Assembly (NCBI RefSeq): GCF_021172145.1
Contig: NZ_CP089095.1
Location: 2,418,001-2,482,000, forward strand
DNA length: 64,000 bases
Reading direction: 5' to 3'
Source: Flavobacterium cyclinae
GTDB taxonomy: Bacteria; Bacteroidota; Bacteroidia; Flavobacteriales; Flavobacteriaceae
The position numbers and the translations under genes are program-made. Below, one piece after another: positions 10,501-22,500 of this stretch. The notes under the pieces are model-generated. The model was given only the letters and a program-made list of their open reading frames with translations. It did no database searches and was not told where the DNA came from. Numbering within the stretch: the stretch's first letter is position 1; each line of letters opens with the position of its first letter.

Positions 10501-10540
10501 GCCAAACGGACACATCAGTATCATCACAATCCGTATTGTT
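7491..10540. repeat. Dispersed long repeat, copy 2 (3' module of second giant gene)
   Basis: It matches 1966-5016 and, over 7565-9910, matches 23043-25388 (offset 15478). Diagnostic differences from copy 1 include the AQDNQVK-encoding bases near the stop, a C in tcttccaattg, and an alanine instead of threonine codon in the SLETPS(A/T)SM segment. Identity ends at about 10540, where the reading GTATTGTTT diverges into older, unlike MopE motifs. Confidence 0.95.
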
Positions 10541-13500
10541 TGTTGCGTATCCCATTGGCGCAATTAATTCACACAATGAAACCGCTTCTCCAAATCCGTA
10601 ACCATCTCCGTCAGCGTCTACATAATAAATTGAGGTAGAGTTTACTAATGCATTAGCATCATTACAGTCGGTATTGTTAGATACATAACCAATAGGAGCA
10701 CCTTCACAAGATACTACTGATACTGTAGCATCTCCAAAACCATCACTATCAGCGTCTGCATAATACGTTACATTTTGTAACACTGCTAAAGTAGTTGTAT
10801 TGTTTTCGGTTAATAAAACCGAACATCCTACACTTTGCATTGCAGTAATAGTTAACACCTGATTATGATCAGCTGCAACTAAATTGATATCAAAACTTGC
10901 GTTACCATTTTCGTCAGCAGTTAAACTTGGTACATTCACTGTTGCACCTGTACCAATTTTATAACCAAAAGAGAACGTACTATTTTCAACTAATCCAGTT
11001 AAGTTAATAGTAGCCGTTGTGCCTTCACAAACTGCAGCTACTTGTGCAACTGAAGCTAGTGTTGGTTTAGGGTTTACTGTAACGGTAACGGTTGAAGAGT
11101 TAGAACAACCATTATTATTAGTAATAGTAACTGTATAATCAGTAGATGTATTTGGTTTTGCATACAATGTTGTAGCATGACCTCCAGTATAAGGAATAGT
11201 AGCAGCTGCATTGGTATACAAATCATCTACCGGACTCCATATTAATTGATTTTCAACATCTATACTAACATTATCAATCAACCAACCATAGTAATTTGTT
11301 GAAGAATCTGTAGTGTAACGGAAACGTAATTTAAATTGGTTAGTTAGTGCTGCAGTAGGTATTGATAACACCTCTGTTTTCCACATTGAATTCGTTGGAC
11401 TACTTGTTGCAGCAGAACCCCAAGCAGAATAACTTGCTGATGTAAATCTTACACCAGAATTGAAAACAGATGTACTTGCACTTCCAGTATAGTTAGCCAC
11501 TGGGAAAGTATTCCAAGTAGAACCACCATCTGAAGAATATTCTGGTATTGCGTAATCATAACCTGCCTCAGTTCCTACGATTTGTGAGAAACGTAATTGC
11601 GCATCAGAAACACCTGACAAATCAACACTAGTATCCATAGTTAGGCTAACATTTGCATAAGTTGATGAAGTAGTCAATAAAACGGAACCACTTCCTTCAT
11701 TAAACAATGTAGAAGTAACCGAAGCCGCAGATCCTGTAAATCCAGATAAACTATCGAAATTATAAGAATACAAACTGTTAGAGCTAGATGTTACCGCTAT
11801 TGTTTGAACATTACCCTCACAAATAATTGGTGCAGCTGGTGTGAATACTGGAGCAGCTGGTTCATCAACTACCAATGTAGCCACATTTGACGTAACCGAG
11901 CTACAAGCAGTAGCACCAGAAATAACTACACGATATTGAGTACCATTCATGGCTAATTGTGCGTCTGAAACAGTTAATGAAGCTTCTATAGCGTCAGTGA
12001 TAGACGACCAAGTTAAACCATCTGTACTAGTTTCCCATTGATAAGCCAAACCATCTCCAGAAGCATCAACAGTAAAAGTTGCTGACCCATCTATACATAC
12101 GGTTGCGCCTACTGGTTGAGAAGCTATTGATACTGCTGAATTAACATTCAATGTAGCAGCATTTGAAGTTAATGGACTACATGGTGCTGTACCTGAAACA
12201 ATAACTTGGTATTGATAACCATTCATTGCAGCAGTAACTTCTGTGAGAGTTAAAGTAGCACTCGTAGCTCCAGTAACATCAGACCAATCAATACCATTAG
12301 CACTCATTTGCCATTGGTACGATAAAGCAGTTCCATTAGCAGCTACATTAAAACTAGCTGTTCCATTAGAACACACTGTAACATTTTCCGGATCTTTTTC
12401 AATAGAAACCGCTGTATTAATGTTAAGAGTTGCAAATTCTGAAACTACAGCTTCATTAATTACACAACGGAATTGCCATCCATTATTAACTAAAGCTAAA
12501 CCAGACAATGATAAAGTAGCAGAAGTAGCATCAGCATAAATACCACCATCTGCGATATTTGACCAACCTGAACCTTCATTTACTTGCCATTGGTATCCTG
12601 AAACTTCTCCCGTAGTTGTAACAGAGAAAGTAGCCGTATTGGCTCCTTGACTACAAGCAGTAAAGTCCACAGGGTTTTGTGAAATAGCGGCAGAATTTAC
12701 AGTTAATGTAGCTACATTACTAGTAACAGCATCACAAGCCGTAGCTCCTGAAACTATCACTTGATATTGAGCACTTTCTGACACAGTTACTAAACTTAAA
12801 GTAGCAGAAGTAGCACCTTCAATATTAGTCCATGTAGAACCATTATCTGTGCTTACTTGCCATTGATAAGTTAAACCAGTTCCAGTTGCAGTAACAGCGA
12901 AATCAACATCCGTTCCTGGTAATACAGAACTATTACCTGGCTGTGATGTAATTGCCACCGCTGTGTTAACGTTAACAACTGCTGTTGATACACTATCTCC
13001 ACATCCTGCTACTGTAACAGTATTAGTGACAGTATATTCGCCAGCTTCAGATGTTGCTAAATTAATAACACCTGTCGAAGGATCAATTGACAATCCTGAT
13101 GGAGTAGCTGTAAATGTACCTGCAGTACCTGTTACTGTTGGAGTAATAGTAGTAGATGAAGTACAATAAGCAACAGCATCATAACTAAAGTTGGATGTTA
13201 ATTCTTGGTTGATAACTACAGTTGTAGAAGCCGTTTGTGCCTCACAATAAGTAGTTGGTAACATCGTGTAGGTAACGGTATACGTACCTGGTAAAGTTGC
13301 CATTACATCAATAGCTCCCGTTACTGGGTCAATACTTAAACCTTCAGAACCTGAGAAAGTACCATTTTGGTATTCGTTAGTTCCTGTTAATGTTACTTCA
13401 CCATTAGTAGCTGAACTACAGAAAGGAGTAGCATAACTTAATGAAGCGGTAGGTTGTTGACCTACAGTTGCAACAACTGCTGTTCTAGCGGAAGTACAAC

Positions 13501-16500
13501 CTGCTTCAAAATCAATATTATGTATACCTCTTACCTCTGTAGCAGTAGTTCCCCATCCCCATCCGCTAGTGATGTTAACAGCACTAGAAGTGTATGGATA
13601 ACTACCTGTGAAATAATACCAAGTAACTCCCGTTTTAGTCATAGTTAATTTATAACCAGCTGCTGCGGTAGGCGCATTAAAAGTTGAAGGTAAAACCACT
13701 TCAACAGCACCACTTGGTGAAGCATCAGTAATATTTTCAGTATGAGATGCAATGGTAACACCTGCTGCATCTTTCATAGTAAAGGTTAAGGTACCAGTAC
13801 CTGAAACATAAACATTAGCCTTTTTAATAGTTATGTTAGGTTTCGTTGTAGTAAATACAATACCTGCATCTGTAGAAGATGTTGAAAAAGCAGATTCAGC
13901 GGTATCTTGATTCCCAACATTTTCAACTGCACCACCTCTAAATGCTTCTGCATAGAAAGTAGTTGTAGTTGCAATACTTGGTGTAGTAAAAGTAATACCT
14001 GTACCTAATGATGCACCACCGGTTTCAGCAGCATACCAATTGATAGTCGCTGAAGCATTTGCTTCTGCTCCTAAAGTTACTGTACCTGTTCCACAACGCT
14101 CTCCATCTGTAGTTGATGTAATCATAGGATTATAAACATCAACAAAAACAGTATTAGAATTTGCACTTAACTCACTAGTTGCACAAGTTACTGTACAATA
14201 GAAATACGTTCCTTCTGTTAATGCTGCTGTTGCTAAAGTAGCTGCTGTTGCATCTGCTACTGGCGTAAAGTCAACGTTATTTGTTGAAGCATACCATTGT
14301 AAAGAAATACCTAACACACCACTTGTTTGTCCTGTTAAAACCACGTTGGTTGTAGCACCAGCACAAACATATTCATTAGCTGCTGCTGCAGTTCCCGCAA
14401 CTGGTGTACTATCACAAGTTGGAACTGGCGTAATAACTATTGTATAATCTTCAAATGAACCATAAGACCCAGTATAACAAGGTGTTGATGGCCCTGCATC
14501 ATTATCAGTTCCTCCAATTCGCATTCTGTGAGCACCTAATGGAGCTGTTAATGGAATATTAAAACTTCCAGATAATGTTGTTGGATTAGTACTTGTTGAT
14601 AATCCGAAATACACTTGCTCTCCAGCATCTGTAAATACACCATTATCATTAAAGTCAATCCAAATTTTAGTACCATACGTATAACCAGTAGCATAAGTAA
14701 TGCTAAAGTTTACAGTTGACAATTGGGTTGTTGAAGTACTTTGAGCCGTATAATCACCATATCTACCAGTTTCTGAACCAGTTGAATTATTAATATCTCC
14801 CATAGTAACATTAACGATACCTGAACCATCTACTGAAGTTGGAGCTGGTGTACAATACCAATTAACCGTTAATAAGGCAGCAGAAGAATTTACTGCACAT
14901 CCATTATTATCAATTACACAACGGTAGTATTTTGCTCCACCTGTTGCTGTAGAAGCAGAAGTAATCACAGATAATGTAGCTGTATCAGCTCCACTGTAAG
15001 TTACACCTGCTGGTAATGTATCTATATTGGCCCAACCTGTTGTTCCATCAGTTGAAAACTGCCATTGATAAGAAATAGCATCAGTTGCTTCAACCGAGAA
15101 TGTAGCTGTATTTCCTCTTAACACAGTAGCAGCTACCGGTTGAGAAGTAATAACAGGATTATTAATATTTAAAGTTGCTGAGTCAGAAGTAACACTTGAA
15201 CAATTAGTTGCTCCACTTATCACAACTTGATATTGATAACCATCCATGCTTAATGTTGGATTAGTTACAAGTAAAGTTGAGGAAGTAGCATCAGCTATAG
15301 TATTCCATGTAACTCCGTTATCAGCACTTACTTGCCATTGATAAGTTAAATCATCTCCATTTGCTGTAACCTCGAAAGTAGCTGTACCACCATTAACACA
15401 TACTACTTGGTTACTAGGTTGAGTTGCTAATGAAACAGGTTCATTTACTGTAAGTATTCCAGTAGTAGAATTAATAAAATCATTAACTCTAACACGGAAT
15501 TGATAACCAGTACTAGCTATTCGTATTCCAGAAATATTCAATTCACTCGATCTTGTTCCCTCAAATGTTAAACCTGAAGCATCAGTCCCATCTTCAATAT
15601 TGACAAAACCACTACCAGTGTTCATTTGCCATTGATAAGAAATAGCAACTGTCTCATCTGTTGAAGTTGCAATAGCTACAAAAGATGCAGTATCAGAATC
15701 ACAAATAGTTACATTTTCTGGATTAGTATCGATGGCAACATTACTTACTTTTAACAGATATGGTACCGACAAAACATCGCTACATGGTGATGTACCTGAA
15801 ATCATACATTGGAATTTTAATCCGTCATAATTCAAGTCAATATTATGTATTGTTAATGTATTGGTAGTCACACCTTCAAAAGTTGCACTTGGTTCTATTA
15901 CTTCAAAAGTTTCACCATCATCAGTACTTATCATCCATTGATAAGCAGATATAGAACCAGTTGCAGTAACCGAAATACTAGAAGAAACACCTGGTAAAAC
16001 AGATTGCTCAGGAGTTTGATAAGTAATAACAATAGGATTGTTTACAGTTACAGTAACCGTATCTGTAGATTGACATCCATCAGCGCTTGTACCTGTAACA
16101 GTATAAGTAGTTGTTACTGTTGGATTAGCGTCAACAGTATTACCTGTTGTAGAAGACAATCCTGTTGCTGGTGACCAAGAATAAGTATCAGCACCTGAAA
16201 CAGTTAAAGTTGTTGTATCACCATTACAAATTACAGCATCCTCAGAAGCAATAATTACTGGTAATGGTAATGGTGTAACTGTTGTTGACCCTTCACTTGT
16301 ACAGTCTCCATTAGAAGAAGTAACCGTATAGGTAATTTCTGTTGATGGTTTTACATATACTACATTTACATCTTGACCTGTATATGGAGATGTAGCAGCA
16401 GCATCAGTATATAAATCTGTAAATGGAGACCATGATAAAGTTGTTTGCTGTGTAGGCATAACAAAATTAATCATTGTTCCTGAAGGAATATTAGAAGTGG

Positions 16501-19500
16501 CTACAGCTGTATTTTCTGAAGTAGAAGAAGCTGTAGAAGTTTCAATAGGTGAAAGAGGTGTTACACTTAAGTAATTTCCTATAGCACCCGAAATTCCAAT
16601 AGAAGCAGTAGGAGATGATAAAGTAGCACTTGTTCCTCCATAAATAAAGCTAATATTTCCATTTTCAAATAATTGAACTTGCATAGAAATGGTTGGATTT
16701 GTTGAACTACCAAATCCAGATACGTGCATATTTGTCCATTGTACTGTTAATACTCTATTAGGAGCAGTTCCAGTTGTTGCATAGATAATGGAACCTCCTG
16801 TAGTATTATTATCATCCCATAATGGCGCAATAATATTATTACTTGATGATAATGAATTTAAAGAATAACCAGAAATTGTACTACTAGTATTTCCTAGAAT
16901 AATAATTCCATTTGAAGATACTCCAAAAACGGTTTGTGTTGAACCATTATATGGGAAATCAAACCCAATTGGTAAGTTTCCAACACCTACATCATCTCCA
17001 ATTGCAGTTGATAATGTTGTACCTGAAATTTCAGTATATGTTCCTGTATTACCATTAATAGCATATGAAGAAACTGTTGATGGTAAAGAAACCGTTCCGC
17101 CATTAGCAGTTAAAGCCATAACACCATCTGTACAAATTGAAGGTGTTCCTTGTGCAATAGTTACTGCACTCGGATATAAATTAACTGTTACAGTTACTGT
17201 AGCAGTAGTTGTACATCCGTTAGCGTCTGTTCCTGTTACAGTATAAGTAGTTGTTTGCGTTGGTGTAGCAGTAACAGTATCACCTGTTGTAGCAGACAAT
17301 CCTGTAGCTGGCGACCAATCATAAGAAACAGCACCACCTGCTGTTAACTCAGCACTATCACCTGTACAAACAGTAACGGATGGAGAAACTGTTGTTACTG
17401 CAGGCGTATTAACTACAACAGCAATTGGGTCACTGTAAACCGGAGTTCCAGTTAAACAAGTAACCTTTAAACGATAATAGGTTGTAGTTGAAATATTTCC
17501 TGTTGAAACATCTGCATAAATAGATGAAGCTGCCCCCATACTTACAGGGTTAGTAAATTCAGCATCTGTTGAAGATTCCCATTCGTAAGTTGTACCAACG
17601 CCAATCATGTAATCTGAAGCTGCAATAGTTGCAGAACCTGAAGTACATAATGAAGCTGGTGTAGCAGTTACTATACCAGCAATAGCTGGCTCACCACAAT
17701 ATAAGGTAGAAAACTCATCTGCCCCCATATCTGGAGTTTCAGAACGCGTATCGCCATCAAAGTCAGTAGTTACTTCTGCTAGTACAGTTCCTAAATTATC
17801 TAAAGAAACATTAGTTCCTGAAGCTAAATGTAAATCAGTATCCGATACAAAGTTTGGCGCAATAGCAACCGAATTCAAATCTTTAGTTGTATAGGTTTGC
17901 CATGTCGATAAATTAGCTACATCTGCAGAACCAGAATAACCTAAAACATAAGTTGTTGAAGTAGTTGATGAACCATAATAGTTATTGTAATTAATATCTG
18001 CAAAAGTAGTTCCTGTATACAATCTAACATTATATGCTTTTGAACCACTTGTAGCAAATACCTGAGCATTTCTAAAAATATTGTTTCTCATATCAATATT
18101 AGTAGCAGCTGCAGTAGTTACAAAGTTAGCAGACATTCCTACAGAAGAACCATCAATAACATTACCAAACATATTTATTGTATTGTTATAAAACTTCAAA
18201 TTTGGAATTGCTGCACCAATACGTATACCAAATGCATTATAAAGAGTACTTGATGAACTATAATTTCTTGTAGCAATATCACTAATCATGTTATTTGCAA
18301 CTAAAGTTCCTGAAGTACCCGTAGAAGATGAGAAGTTAATACCATAAGCACCATAACCTCCTGAAGAAGTACTTTTAATGTTACTAACATTATTTGACAG
18401 TACAGAACCATTCACTACTCCTGCACCTAAATCGATTGCCGCAACGTTAATAGAACTATTGGTTACTAAATCAAAAATAGAATTGTTAGAAATCGTTGGA
18501 TTATTTACATAAGATACTTGTATACCTCTATTGATTACGCGATCAGCAGTAACAGTTGAACCTATTGTATTTCCTGTAATAAGTAATCCATCTTGAGTAC
18601 TCGTAGAATTATTAAATGCTGTAATACCATTGTAAACTTTAGTAACTTCATTATTTTGAATTACTAAATTATCATTGTTTTCTGCACCAGTTGTAAACGA
18701 AGAAGTTATAGAAGATACAATTCCGTATATACCTGATGAAGTTCCTGATCCTCCTTTAACTTTTGTGTTTTTTACTGTAATATTTGTAGCACCACTTGTA
18801 GCACCACCCGTACTAGCAATCCAAACCACTGAAGATCCTGAAGTACTTGTATTTATAATACTTAAATCACGAGAAGTAGAACCATTATTGCTACCATCTA
18901 TGATAACATTATCTGCACCATTTAATTTGATAATTGCTGCAGTTGATGAACCTGTGATAGTTGGTGAAACACCAGCAGCTGGTTTGATAGTTAAGATATA
19001 AGAACCTGCATTTGCATTTGCATTTACTACAATAGGGAAAGTTTCCGCTGTTGAATAATTAGCATCTGTTAATTCAAATACTACATCACCATTAAAACAA
19101 GCTGATGCATTATAGGCAGCTACAGCAGCACTTAATGTTTCAAAATCTCCACCAGCACCTACAGTAAATACACCACCTAGAACTGGATTCACAGTTAAAG
19201 TCACTACATTAGAAGTAATTGAAGTACAAGAAGCTGCTCCACTTACAACACAACGGAAAGAATTACCATTAAATGAAGAAGCCGAATCGATAAATAATTC
19301 GTTTGTAGTACCATCTTCGTAAACAGTCCAATTCGAACCATCAGTAGAATATTCCCATTGATAGCTTAACGCATCTCCAGTAGCAGCAACTGTAAAAGTA
19401 GCTGTTTCTTCAGAAGCACATTGACTTACTGAAGTTGGCTGTGAAGTAATAGCTACAACCTGATTAACATTTAATGTTGCCACATCGGAAGTAACAGCAC

Positions 19501-22500
19501 TACAAGGAGCTGTACCTGATACAACAACACGATATTGCATATTATTTAAAGCAACACTTGGTGTGTTAATAGTATAAGTGGCAGAAGTGGCACCAGAAAT
19601 ATCTGACCAATCCGATCCATCAGTACTCATTTGCCATTGGTAAGCTAATCCTGAACCAGTGGCAGCACTTGTAAATGTTACGGATGCAACATTAGAACAA
19701 ACTTCTTGACTTTCTGGTTGAGTTGCTAATACAACTGCATCATAAACAGTTAAAGTAGCAGCTTCCGAATTCACATCTCCACCATTTAAAACACAACGGT
19801 ATTGTGCACCAGTATTAATTGATGTTAATCCTGATAATACTAAAGAAGCCGTGTTAGCACCCTCAATATCTGTCCAAACATCAGCTACAAGAATCTGCCA
19901 CTGATAGGAGGTTATATCACCTGAAGTACTTAGCGTAAAAGTAGCACCAGCATCAGAACAAACCGTTTGATTAGCAGGATGTGAAGTTATACTAACCGAG
20001 CCAACCGTTAAAGTGACTACGCTAGAAGTTGCAGCAGTACAAGGTGCTGTACCTGAAACCACACATTGGAATTGTTTTCCATTGTCTGCAAAAGAAGCTC
20101 CCAATAGTGTATAAGAAGCATTAGTAGCCCCTTCAATATTGTTCCATGACACCCCATTATCATAACTTACTTGCCATTGATAAGAAATACCAGAACCTAT
20201 TGCTGTGATAGCAAAAGTAGCATCGGCTCCATCCAACACAATTTGATTAATGGCTTGTTCAGTAATCACAGGAGGATTGTTCACAGTAATTGCAGTTGTT
20301 TTTGCTGTAGCACAATCTCCTACAGCAACTGTATAGGTAATAGTTGCTATTCCCTCTGAAACCGCTGTAACCAATCCTGCAGCATCAACTGTTGCAATGG
20401 ATACATCTGAACTGGTCCAAACACCGCCTGAAGTAGAGTTTGACAACTGAACTGTTTCGTCTTTACACAAAGAAACTTCACCACCTACAATATCTTCCAA
20501 AACTGGATAAGCATTAACAGTAAAGTCAGTTGTACTTGCACCTGTACCTTCAGCAGTTGTTACAGCTACTACACCGGTAGTAGCTCCATTTGGAACAATA
20601 AAAGTTAATGAAGTACTTGTATTATTTGTAATTGTTGCAGCTGTTCCGTTTAAAGTAACTCCCGTAGCATTTGCTAGGTTAGACCCTGTAATAGTAACTG
20701 ATGCTTCACTGTTTTCACAAGTTGCCAAAGGCAAGAAACTTGTTACAACTGGTGGAGCAGCTACAACTTGGAAATTATCGATATATACATTAAGATCTGT
20801 AGAACTTGACGAACTTTCTCCTAAAAAACCAACTCTAACAACACCTGAATACCCATATAAACTTATAGATTCTGACGAACCAATATTACTGTAAGTTTGA
20901 CCTGTATAAGTCTTAATAACGTTTGCAGATGTCCAAGTCAGACCATTATCAGTAGAAACAACTACTTTAAGTTTATCAGACCCCATAGATTCAGAAACTG
21001 CAGAACTATAGTTAGTAACTGCAAAATCAAATTTAATTGCTTTATTTCCAATAGCACCCAAATCAATTGAAGGTGAAATTAGCCAACTATTAGCAGTTTG
21101 AGAAGCATATAAATTTATAGAAGCCGAGGTACTTGATCCTGAATATGCAAAATTTCTAGACGTCCAACCACTACTTCCTGATACTATATTGCCATCTATT
21201 GGTCCAGTTGCTTCATACCAACATGTAGGAGTGTAAGTGGTAAAAGTTTGCGTTACTGTTGGTACAGTATCAATACCACAACTCGTTAAAACAGTTTGAG
21301 TAGCACTATATGGACTACTACAAGTTACACCAGTTGCTCTCACTCTGTAATAATATGTAGTAGCAGAAGATAATCCGCTAACTTCATATGAACCAATTCC
21401 TGTACCATTATTAGCAATCGCTACAGGATAACCTGAAAGCAAAGATGAAAATGTACTACTTGTTGACACTTCTAATTCATATCCTGCATCACTTGCAGCA
21501 CCAGTCCAGTTTGCGGTAAAGCCTGAAGATGAGACTGAGGTTGCAGCTGATGAAGTTGGTGTTGGCATACATGTAGTAACATTTCCTGTTAAAGGAGATG
21601 TTGCTAAATAAGCCGGCGCACCCGAACATCCTGAATTATAAGAATAAATGTAATAATAGTATTGTGTATTAGCTGACAAACCAGAATCTGTAAAAGACCC
21701 TGTTGCTGTGTTTGCTACCACATAAGTACCTGCACCTAAAGCAGTAGAGCCCACTGCAAGTGCGGTTCCATCTGTTGGTGCGGTTGGTGCGGTTGCACTC
21801 GTGCTTCGTACCACCATATAGCCTGTTGGGGCTGGTGAAGGCATTGTAAACGATCCACTCAATGAAGTAGCTGTTACACTTGAAAATGCTAAAGCCGTTG
21901 GCTGCGCTGTTGGTGTTGTACATCCTGCTGCAGCAGCAATATCAAATTGCATTTGTGCAATGTATGAAGTACGAGTCCCAGTCAAAGATATTGATGCTGG
22001 ATTTGGATTAGTATTATCATTAATGTAATAAATACCACGATTAGTTACTGGAGTTGTCCAAATTCTAAAATAATTAGTACTGCTTCCAGTTTTGTAACCT
22101 GCTGCATTTTCATCAACTGCTACTACTAAATTGTCGGTGTTGTTGTAAAGAAAGACATCTTCGATGTCAATCTCATACCAACCAGCTGTAGTTGTTGCCG
22201 AGACTGTACCAGTAAATACTTGAGTCATCGCACCCGATTGAATCCAATCTGCGTCTGATGTAAAAGCAGTTTTAGTGGTATGCCCTAAATAAATAGTCCA
22301 ATTGTTACTATTTGTTAAGGCATTACCATTACTGTAAAACCGGAGCTTTGTGATAATACCACTGGTATTAATTTCCGATTGTAGAACAACTTGTTGCGAG
22401 TAAGTGTAACCATAGTAAGGAGCAATAGGAAGTCTATTCCCAACATTTGTTCCAGAACCAATGGTTACAGTAGTCTGCGCTTCCATCCCTAAAGCCGCTA

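Noticed and set aside
12243..21923. Plus-strand and alternate-frame ORFs within the 5006-residue gene
   Set aside because: All lie in low-complexity Ser/Thr/Val-rich coding DNA and give no domain-like protein.
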